Origin: Lachnospiraceae bacterium UBA1721
Lineage (GTDB): Bacteria > Bacillota > Clostridia > Lachnospirales > Lachnospiraceae
Assembly (NCBI GenBank): GCA_002317155.1
Contig: DCIR01000010.1
Location: 7,922-45,796 of the forward strand
Length of the DNA stretch: 37,875 bases
Direction: 5' to 3'
How positions within the stretch are numbered: position 1 is the first letter of the stretch; every line of letters starts with the position of its first letter. The notes under the pieces are model-generated. The model made no database searches. It saw only the letters and a list, made by a program, of their open reading frames with translations, and had not been told where the DNA came from. A program made the position numbers and the translations under genes. This document shows, piece after piece, positions 9,262-15,396 of the stretch.

Positions 9262-10317
9262 TCACACCATTCTTACAATCTTTAGGTCGGGGCGGGAGAT
9301 GAGATCCAGTATCATATCATTCTCGCCTCTAAGCATAGGTCGCGAAAACTTTTGCTTTTGAATCATTATAACTTCCCATACAGATCTATCACTTAATTCT
9401 ATCTTACATCCAATCTGTGTATCAGCTATTTTTTCAAGTATAGGAATAAGAATCTGAGGATCATATTTTTCTTTTTCTTCTTCAAGTATTCCGATTATCT
9501 GAAGTGGAGTAAATGCGCTTCTGAATGATCTTGGCGAAGCCATGGCAATATAAGTATCGATAATTGCCAAATATCTGGCGTATTTATCTATCTTTTCTTC
9601 CTTCATACGAAAAGGATATCCACTGCCATCATATCGTTCGTGATGCATAATGACGCAATTTTTAATATGCTCATTCAAATTGGTATCATTTCTGACTATG
9701 GCATAACCGGATACCGGATGACGTTTTACCAGCGCAAATTCTTCTTCAGTAAGCTTACCGGGTTTCCACAAAATATCATTTGGTATATTCCATTTACCCA
9801 AATCATAATAAAAACCACATAAAATCAATAATTTCTTTTCATCAGGTTCAAGATTAAGCCAGTTAGCAAAAGTTCCACATAGAAGAGCAGCATTAAACGA
9901 TGAGGTATATGTCAATTCATCTTCATTAGGAGTCATATTATAGATATAATCCAAAAGCTGGCCTTCTGTTGTGATAACAGAACTTATACTTTCGTATATT
10001 GACATAAAAACTGATGAATCTATCGATTGTTTGGTACCCATATAACTGATCATAGTACCTTTATAGATATTCAATTGATTCCTGTAAATATCGCAGAAGT
10101 TTTGAAAATCTTTATCATACTGAATTTTTTCATAATGAGTAGTAGCATAGTCTGATTTATCCTTAACAGTAACGCATATTACTCCATGACGCTTTATACG
10201 ATCGATTACCTTAGAATCAATTTTTGTTCCGGCATCAAAAACAACCGAACCCTGAGCTTCAACCGGTTCAGCAATCTCCATACCATCCTGTAATTCCATA
10301 ACAGTTATTGTCTTCAA
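9262..10317 (-). CDS. HD-GYP domain protein with degenerate metal site (cyclic-di-GMP related)
   Basis: HD-GYP proteins normally hydrolyse cyclic-di-GMP. The N-terminal part (ELQDGMEIAEPV) is the small domain that often precedes HD-GYP. The HD-GYP domain spans about residues 115-330 with DLGKWNIP, KPGKLTEEEF, KRHP (His200) and HHERYDGSGYP (225-235). Oddly, the HD dyad is YD (171-172), and the usual first-helix His is absent (TSSFNAALL), so at least two metal ligands are missing and catalysis is doubtful. I chose a TTG start because GGGGAG lies 7 nt upstream and the protein then begins KTITVMELQDGM. A GTG at 10332 or an ATG 6 codons downstream are alternatives. No membrane segment is seen. It is read divergently from the hybrid kinase. 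Confidence 0.88.
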   Translation of the reverse strand: MKTITVMELQDGMEIAEPVEAQGSVVFDAGTKIDSKVIDRIKRHGVICVTVKDKSDYATTHYEKIQYDKDFQNFCDIYRNQLNIYKGTMISYMGTKQSIDSSVFMSIYESISSVITTEGQLLDYIYNMTPNEDELTYTSSFNAALLCGTFANWLNLEPDEKKLLILCGFYYDLGKWNIPNDILWKPGKLTEEEFALVKRHPVSGYAIVRNDTNLNEHIKNCVIMHHERYDGSGYPFRMKEEKIDKYARYLAIIDTYIAMASPRSFRSAFTPLQIIGILEEEKEKYDPQILIPILEKIADTQIGCKIELSDRSVWEVIMIQKQKFSRPMLRGENDMILDLISRPDLKIVRMV

Positions 10318-10443
10318 TATTTTTCTCCCCACTATGTCCCAAACAATACTATTTATAATTTTATCACAATATTATTTATATTGCATTTATTTACAATCAA
10401 ACGAATAATGTGAAAATATTTGTATTTTTGCGCGTAATTTTTA

Positions 10444-10473
10444 TTGATATTTAAATATATTATCAGATATAAT
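10444..10473 (+). promoter_or_regulatory. Sigma-A-type promoter of the hybrid kinase gene
   Basis: TTGATA (10444-10449, 5/6), an 18-bp spacer, and a perfect TATAAT (10468-10473). Transcription would begin near 10480, giving a leader of about 79 nt that includes the palindrome at 10489-10500. Confidence 0.75.
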
Positions 10474-10488
10474 TGGCTTGTTACGAAA

Positions 10489-10500
10489 AATTCGCGAATT
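10489..10500. promoter_or_regulatory. Perfect 12-bp palindrome in the leader of the hybrid kinase
   Basis: AATTCGCGAATT lies about 10 bp after the predicted start of transcription. It could be an operator, for instance for the HTH domain encoded just downstream. A single 12-bp palindrome is weak evidence on its own. Confidence 0.3.
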
Positions 10501-10558
10501 AAATATGATTTTTCATGATCTTTTTCGCTCTAAATCATTTGTTATACGGAGATATATG

Positions 10559-11935
10559 ATGGAATACAAACCTGTCAAAGAAGTAGCTGATTTATGGGGA
10601 CTTACAGTTCGCAGAGTTCAGATGATGTGTATGGACGGTACTATTAAAGGTGCTATCAAAGAAGGCAAATTATGGATGGTTCCCGAGGATACTGAAAAAC
10701 CTTTGGACAAGAGAGTAGTAACCGGTGCATACAAGAAAACAAATATAAAGAAAAAATCTCAATCTAAACTAAACGGATCTTCTGAGAAGGGTATTGATAG
10801 ACATTATTATTTAGCAATGTCTCATGATATAAGAACCTGTCTTAATTCCATTATGGGTTACTCTGATATGATTATCAATGATTCTTCTGATCCCGAAAAA
10901 TCAAAAGAGTACGCAACTAAGATTAATCAGTCAGGCAAAACAATGGTAAAGTTTTTGGATAACTTTATGCTTTTGTCGAGACTTGAAAACGAAGATGTCA
11001 ATGTCAAGGAAGCAATATGCAGTCCAACAGCTATTATCAATAAAATAATAGATGCAGCTAAAAATGATGCGGTTAACAAGGATCTTACCCTTGTTACCAA
11101 ATATCTGTCTGCTCATGAATTCGTATATTCTGATGAAGAACTTTTGAATATTTTATTTGAAACACTTCTCTATAATTCAATAAATTATTCAAGACACTCA
11201 GGAATTATCAGAATAAGAACTGAAGAACTTCCCACATCCAGAAAAGGATATGTCAAAGTTCTCTATACCATAGATGATAACGGAAGAGGTATATCAGAAA
11301 ACTACATAAACGGCGTCAACAGATTCCTCCATAATAAGGAAATCATCTATGATATCGCCTGGGAAATTACCGTCATAAGAATGTATATTGTTAAAAAGCT
11401 TATAGAGCTTATGAACGGTACAATAGATATCGAAAGTCATCTTGAATTCGGTACAAGAATCATGATTTCTTTAGAGCATAAGATTGCTGATTATTCAGCG
11501 ATTAATTCAGAAGAAAACTATATTGTTGATTATGAGAGTCTCAAGGGCAAAACAGTTCTTCTTGCTGATGATAATGAAATCAACAGAAAAGTCGCAGCAA
11601 AAGTTCTCACCGACAAAGGTATTAATGTTGAATTTGCAGAGGATGGTATTATTTGTGTTGCAATGCTTGAAAAAGCACCTGCTAATACATACGACTGCAT
11701 TCTTATGGATTTACAGATGCCTCTCCTAAACGGATATAAGGCTACCGAAATAATCAGATCACTTGAAGATACTTCAAAATCAAAAATTCCGATCATTGCT
11801 GTCAGCGCAAGTGTATTTAATGATGATAAAGAACGCGCACTTAAGTCAGGAATGGATGGATTTGTAGAGAAACCCTTTGATAAGAATATTCTTTTTGCTA
11901 CGATTCAAAAAGCAATAGAAAAGAATTATAACTAA
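10559..11935 (+). CDS. Soluble hybrid histidine kinase with N-terminal DNA-binding HTH and C-terminal receiver
   Basis: This is a fusion of 458 residues without membrane segments. Residues 1-48 resemble the MerR/excisionase-like HTH (PVKEVADLWGLTVRRVQ ... GTIKGAIKEGKLWMVPED). A Lys/Ser linker follows, then a HisKA H-box YYLAMSHDIRTCLNSIMGY (His89), an ATPase region with N-box NSINYS (Asn206) and G1 IDDNGRG (238-244). The receiver (about 331-455) has ADDNE (337-338), phospho-acceptor MDLQMP (Asp384) and EKPF (Lys438). The G2 region reads WEITVIRMYIVKKL, lacking the usual Gly-x-Gly, so ATP binding may be altered. ATG 10559 has GGAG 7 nt upstream; ATG 10556 is next to it. The open frame runs on to a TTG at 10478, which is rejected because it lies at the predicted transcription start. 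Confidence 0.88.
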   Translation: MEYKPVKEVADLWGLTVRRVQMMCMDGTIKGAIKEGKLWMVPEDTEKPLDKRVVTGAYKKTNIKKKSQSKLNGSSEKGIDRHYYLAMSHDIRTCLNSIMGYSDMIINDSSDPEKSKEYATKINQSGKTMVKFLDNFMLLSRLENEDVNVKEAICSPTAIINKIIDAAKNDAVNKDLTLVTKYLSAHEFVYSDEELLNILFETLLYNSINYSRHSGIIRIRTEELPTSRKGYVKVLYTIDDNGRGISENYINGVNRFLHNKEIIYDIAWEITVIRMYIVKKLIELMNGTIDIESHLEFGTRIMISLEHKIADYSAINSEENYIVDYESLKGKTVLLADDNEINRKVAAKVLTDKGINVEFAEDGIICVAMLEKAPANTYDCILMDLQMPLLNGYKATEIIRSLEDTSKSKIPIIAVSASVFNDDKERALKSGMDGFVEKPFDKNILFATIQKAIEKNYN

Positions 11936-11947
11936 TCATTAGGATTC

Positions 11948-12328
11948 ATGCTCCTATTAATTATTTTTATTATTACCTCAATATGGTATACTTATTGCAT
12001 GAAAGCAAAGATTAAATCATTCCCGCAATTGTATATCGGAGATAGTCTTGATAGAAACAGGCTAATGCTTATCAAGCATCAGTTAAGGCATGGTAAAGGC
12101 AACTACTTTATCATTACGCCTTCTGAAAAGGATGACGAACTGCTTGAAATTATCGAGTCAAAATTTCTTATTTCACCTCTCTATAAGCAAAGAACCTTTA
12201 TTCTTGGCGGAGTAGCCGGAAGCAAGGGTGAAGCAGGAGAACTGGTAAGAAGAATTGCAGAAGATTGCAACAAAAAGCGTGGCGACCTTAATCTTAAGGA
12301 ATTCATTTCATGTGGCCAATTTTTCTAA
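11948..12328 (+). CDS. Hypothetical protein (126 aa), possible N-terminal anchor
   Basis: I do not recognise this family. The first 16 residues are hydrophobic (LLLIIFIITSIWYTY) and could be a membrane anchor or signal. An internal ATG at 11999 would remove them and give a 109-residue soluble protein. The body contains LYIGDSLDRNRLMLIKHQLR and a charged C-terminal half (GEAGELVRRIAEDCNKKR). AGGA lies 3 nt before the first ATG, which is tight. The gene starts 12 nt after the hybrid kinase and overlaps the DUF2953 gene by 19 nt, so it is translated in the same unit. The compact overlap and the continuous reading frame make it a real gene, but no function can be proposed. Confidence 0.7.
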   Translation: MLLLIIFIITSIWYTYCMKAKIKSFPQLYIGDSLDRNRLMLIKHQLRHGKGNYFIITPSEKDDELLEIIESKFLISPLYKQRTFILGGVAGSKGEAGELVRRIAEDCNKKRGDLNLKEFISCGQFF

Positions 12329-13314
12329 AAGTATTATCAATCATCGGAATAGTTCTGGCATGCATATTAGGAGTAATAATTCTATTATTACTTCTTATTT
12401 TGCTGTGTCCTATTACATATAGAGCTAATGCTGACGCACATGATAATAAATATACGGCAAAAGTTAAAATAAAGTATCTGTTTGGGCTCGTAAGAGCGGG
12501 ATTTGATTATCCCGAGCCCGGTATTTTATATGTCAAAGCATTATGGTTTACTGTTTTTGATACCTCTGATTCGGACGAATCAACTGATGAACCGGTAGGC
12601 AAAAACAGAAAACTTAAATTTGCAAAAAATACAAAAAGCAGTAACAGCACGAAAGAAACTGACGAGACTATAAACAACTCCGAAAATCATAACAAAAACA
12701 TCGATAACAGTGTTAATAACAAAAGCGTAAAAAATAAAACGGCTAATAATAAGACAGTTAATAATAAAACCGATGATAACAAAAGAAAAATCTACAATCC
12801 TATTTATTATATAAAAAAGGGATGGGAGAATTTTAGATATAAGGTTGTCACAAAAGTTCAATACATAATAAAAGATATCAAATATTACCTTGCTTTATGG
12901 GAACATGATGATACACAGGCACTGGTACGTAAAATTAAAAAGCGTGGACTTAAAATACTAAAAATAATTGCTCCCAATAAAGGGCATGTAGATATGGTAT
13001 TTGGTACCGGTTCACCCGATACAACAGGACAGATTTACGGAGTATGCAGTGCTGTATTTTTCAGATGGCCCAAGACCTTTAAGATTATTCCTGATTTTGA
13101 AAACAAAATAATTGAAGGATCATTAAGCGTCAGTGGATGGTTTAATCTGTTTTCTATAGTAATACAGGCTTTACCGATAGTTTTCAGCAAAAAGCTAAAG
13201 CTTACCAGAGCACGCTTTGAAGCTCATGGAGATAAAAAAGATATTTCCAAATCAAAGGCGGAGAAGAAACACGAAAGAATTCTCAAGGAACTTGAGGAAG
13301 AGTATACAGCATAA
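12310..13314 (+). CDS. DUF2953 family protein (YtfI-like)
   Basis: This resembles DUF2953, the YtfI type found beside ytfJ/gerW in Firmicutes. It has 334 residues: an N-terminal hydrophobic segment (about 6-32, ILGVIILLLLLILL), then the conserved region IKYLFGLVRAGFDYPEP and a C-terminal part with VFGTGSPDTTGQIYGV and FENKIIEGSLSVSGW. Between them lies a low-complexity Asn/Lys/Thr linker (about 98-160), encoded by a short tandem repeat. The ATG follows AAGGA with 8 nt spacing and overlaps the upstream hypothetical gene. The following gene is GerW, the same neighbourhood as in Bacillus. The biochemical role is unknown; some relatives are sporulation-associated, but that is inference here. Confidence 0.82.
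   Translation: MWPIFLKVLSIIGIVLACILGVIILLLLLILLCPITYRANADAHDNKYTAKVKIKYLFGLVRAGFDYPEPGILYVKALWFTVFDTSDSDESTDEPVGKNRKLKFAKNTKSSNSTKETDETINNSENHNKNIDNSVNNKSVKNKTANNKTVNNKTDDNKRKIYNPIYYIKKGWENFRYKVVTKVQYIIKDIKYYLALWEHDDTQALVRKIKKRGLKILKIIAPNKGHVDMVFGTGSPDTTGQIYGVCSAVFFRWPKTFKIIPDFENKIIEGSLSVSGWFNLFSIVIQALPIVFSKKLKLTRARFEAHGDKKDISKSKAEKKHERILKELEEEYTA
12712..12786 (+). repeat. Short in-frame 15-bp tandem repeat in the DUF2953 gene
   Basis: Degenerate repeats of five codons (pattern Asn-Asn-Lys-Thr-Val / Asn-Asn-Lys-Thr-Asp / Asp-Asn-Lys-Arg) in a very AT-rich stretch encode the Asn/Lys linker. Because the period is a multiple of three, copy-number change would keep the frame. Confidence 0.6.
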
Positions 13315-13351
13315 AATCAAATATACAATTTATCTTATATACTTGAATGAC

Positions 13352-13380
13352 TTTACATAAACAAAAAATTTAGGTAAATT
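13352..13380 (+). promoter_or_regulatory. Possible promoter upstream of gerW
   Basis: TTTACA (13352-13357), a 17-bp spacer and TAAATT (13375-13380) in the 123-bp gap before gerW. The match is moderate and the region is AT-rich. A sporulation sigma factor could be used instead, and I see no convincing match to one. Confidence 0.35.
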
Positions 13381-13437
13381 ATATATGTATATGTAGTTTC
13401 TTATAAACACTATATTTAAAGTAATGTGGGTACTAAT

Positions 13438-13839
13438 ATGGCAAACAAAGATAACAATTATACTGAAGTTATTTCATCATTAATGGGTGGAATGGAAAAA
13501 ATACTTTCAACAAAAACCGTTGTTGGGCAGCCTACTGTAGTAGGGGATACAACAATTATTCCTCTTGTGGACGTTTCATTCGGTGTTGCCGCAGGTTCGA
13601 CTGCCAACGACAATAAAACAACATCTAATGGTGCCGGCGGAATGGGTGGAAAAATGTCACCCACCGCAATCCTTGTTATTCGTGATGGATCAGCGCGTAT
13701 CATAAGCGTGAAGGATCAGGATGTACTTACTAAGGTAATTGACATGTTACCTGATGTAATCCATAAAATCACAAAGCCTAAGGCAGGTTCAGAAGATGTA
13801 ACCGATGAAGAAGCAAAAGATATTGCTTTCCCCGAATAG
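13438..13839 (+). CDS. gerW: GerW family protein (YtfJ-like)
   Basis: GerW/YtfJ is associated with spore germination in Bacillus and is widespread in Clostridia, including strains not known to sporulate. The protein is 133 residues with the family core: EVISSLMGGMEKILSTKTVVG, TTIIPLVDVSFGVAAGS, a Gly-rich loop GAGGMGGKMSPTAILVI, and DMLPDVIHKI near the C-terminus. I chose ATG 13438; a GTG four codons upstream (13426) is possible, and neither has a strong ribosome site. It lies between the DUF2953 gene and the J-domain-like gene. Its presence alone does not prove that the organism sporulates. Confidence 0.9.
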   Translation: MANKDNNYTEVISSLMGGMEKILSTKTVVGQPTVVGDTTIIPLVDVSFGVAAGSTANDNKTTSNGAGGMGGKMSPTAILVIRDGSARIISVKDQDVLTKVIDMLPDVIHKITKPKAGSEDVTDEEAKDIAFPE

Positions 13840-13870
13840 ATTTAACGGTTCATATCAATAGGTATTATTA

Positions 13871-14422
13871 ATGATTGAATTGGAAGATATTATCAATGCC
13901 GATACTGAAGAAGAATTAAAGCAAATGAAAGCATTTCTTTTTCAGGAAATTCTGCGTCTGGCTCAGGAAAAGAGAAATCTCGAAGATGAAAAGAAACGTA
14001 TTGCAAAAATGCAGGACGATTTCATGAAAGATCGAGTGAGATTAAGAGACGAACTGGATGAGCTGAACAGACGTACATTAAATGAAAGAAAACGTCTCAG
14101 AGAAGAGAATATGTTTTTTGATAAAAAAATGGATATTCTCACGGAAGGTTTTAGGACCTTGGAATCCGACAGACGTAAATTTGAGGCTGAGAAGAAAGCT
14201 TATATAGAAAGCAAACAGGCAGCAATAAAAGAAACTACTTCCAAAGAAGAACTGATTAAAACTGCAGAGATGTTGTTCAGAACAATCGGTAACAATACTT
14301 TGGGATTAAGGAAGAGATACAAAGACCTGATCAAGATATATCATCCGGATAATTTATTCGGAGACCATGAATTATGTCAGGCATTAAATAAGGAATATCA
14401 GAAAATGAGAGAGAAGCAGTGA
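13871..14422 (+). CDS. Coiled-coil protein with C-terminal J-domain-like segment
   Basis: This is a 183-residue protein of unknown function. Residues about 15-120 form a long, highly charged coiled coil (repeated E/K/R with Leu/Met heptads). The last 55 residues resemble helices I-III of a DnaJ J domain, RKRYKDLIKIYHPDNLFGD with the HPD tripeptide at 158-160, then CQALNKEYQKM in the helix III position. J domains stimulate Hsp70 (DnaK) ATPase. A J domain at the very C-terminus behind a coiled coil, without Gly/Phe or zinc regions, is not a standard DnaJ. It follows gerW by 31 nt and probably shares its transcript. The J-like assignment rests on HPD and its spacing only. Confidence 0.75.
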   Translation: MIELEDIINADTEEELKQMKAFLFQEILRLAQEKRNLEDEKKRIAKMQDDFMKDRVRLRDELDELNRRTLNERKRLREENMFFDKKMDILTEGFRTLESDRRKFEAEKKAYIESKQAAIKETTSKEELIKTAEMLFRTIGNNTLGLRKRYKDLIKIYHPDNLFGDHELCQALNKEYQKMREKQ

Positions 14423-14481
14423 TACAGGAATGTGTTGCTGCTTTTATATTGATAAAATACTAATAAAATACAGATACTAAG

Positions 14482-14612
14482 TATACACGACAATAATCAC
14501 TGATATATCGCAAGCGATACATCAGTGATTATACGGTCGCAGCAATCCATAAACAAATATTATTAGTGCAAGCACATAATATTTGTTTATAGATCGTTGC
14601 TTGTCGTGTATA
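14482..14612. repeat. Large composite palindrome (predicted three-way-junction element)
   Basis: A perfect 12-bp outer inverted repeat (14482-14493 with 14601-14612) encloses two further hairpins. The first has an 11-bp perfect stem (14494-14504 with 14521-14531) continued by TATCGC/GCGATA. The second has a 9-position basal helix (14539-14547 with 14592-14600, one G-U, one mismatch) stacked on a perfect 14-bp stem (14549-14562 with 14577-14590). Both tips carry GCAAGC. It sits between the convergent J-domain-like gene and rpmB. No open frame of note occurs inside. It could be a small palindromic mobile repeat, a structured RNA, or a two-way transcription barrier. Confidence 0.85.
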
Positions 14613-14615
14613 ACA

Positions 14616-14643
14616 AATAAAAAACCGGACATCTCTGTCCGGT
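14616..14643 (-). terminator. Intrinsic terminator of rpmB
   Basis: On the minus strand a perfect 8-bp stem ACCGGACA / TGTCCGGT (14624-14643) with a 4-nt loop is followed by a run of T. It lies 25 nt beyond the rpmB stop. Confidence 0.93.
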
Positions 14644-14668
14644 AGATTATCATATAAAATTGAAGCAA

Positions 14669-14854
14669 TTAAGCACGCTCAACAGCACCGCTTCTAAGAC
14701 ATCTGGTGCAAACATGAAGACGCTTTGTTCCGCCGTTTACCTTGCACTTAACACTCTGAACATTGGAATTCCAAATTGCATTGCTTCTTCTATGAGAATG
14801 GCTGACATTATTACCAAAATGAATGCCCTTGCCACATACATCACACTTTGCCAT
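14669..14854 (-). CDS. rpmB: Large ribosomal subunit protein bL28
   Basis: This is ribosomal protein L28, a 61-residue 50S component, here the short Firmicutes form. The sequence starts MAKCDVCGKG and contains GNNVSHSHRRSNAIWNSNVQ and VCTRCLRSGAVERA. The two Cys pairs (CDVC and CTRC) mark the zinc-binding C+ version. The ribosome site AAGGAGGTG is very strong, as expected for a ribosomal protein. It is read divergently from the Asp23-like/fakA genes, the same arrangement as rpmB and yloU-yloV in Bacillus subtilis. It is single-gene transcribed with its own promoter and terminator. Confidence 0.98.
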   Translation of the reverse strand: MAKCDVCGKGIHFGNNVSHSHRRSNAIWNSNVQSVKCKVNGGTKRLHVCTRCLRSGAVERA

Positions 14855-14909
14855 CGTAAAACACCTCCTTGAACGAGATTTTAGCGCATTTTTTACGCAA
14901 CATTGACAT

Positions 14910-14936
14910 ATTATCAGAATTGTTAAATATATGCAA
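14910..14936 (-). promoter_or_regulatory. Possible promoter of rpmB
   Basis: On the minus strand TTGCAT (14936-14931) and GATAAT (14915-14910, 5/6 with TATAAT) are separated by 15 bp; shifting the -10 to TAATAT gives 17 bp. The position, about 55 bp before the rpmB start, is reasonable. Confidence 0.45.
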
Positions 14937-15027
14937 GTATTATTTTAAGAAAATTTCAGTTTATTTTATTTATAAATAATGGTATATTGAGTAGTGTATG
15001 TGCCAAATAGAAAGAGAGGTATCAGAT

Positions 15028-15387
15028 ATGAAGAATTCATCATTGAATACTCATTTAGGCAGTATTACTGTTGATAACGACGTAATAGCACAGTATGCCG
15101 GAAGCGTTGCTGTAGAATGCTTTGGTATTGTAGGTATGGCCGGTATTAATATGCGTGACGGCATTGTTCGTCTTCTCAAGAAAGAAAATCTTCGCAGAGG
15201 AATAAATGTTAGTCTTAAAAATCACAAGCTTATTCTTGATTTCCATATTATAGTAGCATATGACGTAAGCATCATTACTGTATGCGATAACCTCATTGAC
15301 AGTGTTAAGTATAAGGTAGAAGAGTTTACAGGATTAGAAATCGACAAGATTAACGTCTATGTTGAAGGCGTTAGAGTGATTGACTAA
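15028..15387 (+). CDS. Asp23/Gls24 family protein (YloU-like)
   Basis: This is an Asp23/Gls24 (alkaline-shock) family protein of 119 residues, equivalent in position to YloU upstream of YloV/FakA in Bacillus. The family pattern is clear: LGSITVDNDVIAQYAGSVAVECFGIVGMAG, then LKNHKLILDFHIIVAYDVSI and a C-terminal VNVYVEGVRV-like ending (INVYVEGVRVID). I chose ATG 15028 because AGAGAGG lies about 8-9 nt upstream; an ATG at 14998 lacks a site. The next gene starts 9 nt later and its ribosome site overlaps this gene's stop, so the two are tightly coupled. The molecular role is not established; some relatives are envelope-stress proteins. Confidence 0.92.
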   Translation: MKNSSLNTHLGSITVDNDVIAQYAGSVAVECFGIVGMAGINMRDGIVRLLKKENLRRGINVSLKNHKLILDFHIIVAYDVSIITVCDNLIDSVKYKVEEFTGLEIDKINVYVEGVRVID

Positions 15388-15396
15388 GGAGGAACT

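Noticed and set aside
10478..10558. TTG start 27 codons upstream in the hybrid kinase frame
   Set aside because: It coincides with the predicted transcription start, has no ribosome site, and the HTH domain begins right after ATG 10559.
14423..14668. tRNA or known riboswitch in the palindromic region
   Set aside because: The arms do not fit tRNA dimensions (no T-loop GTTC or 3' CCA-type acceptor), and no aptamer core that I know is recognisable.
14998..15027. Upstream ATG for the Asp23-like gene
   Set aside because: It has no ribosome site, adds ten residues not typical of the family, and a good site precedes ATG 15028.
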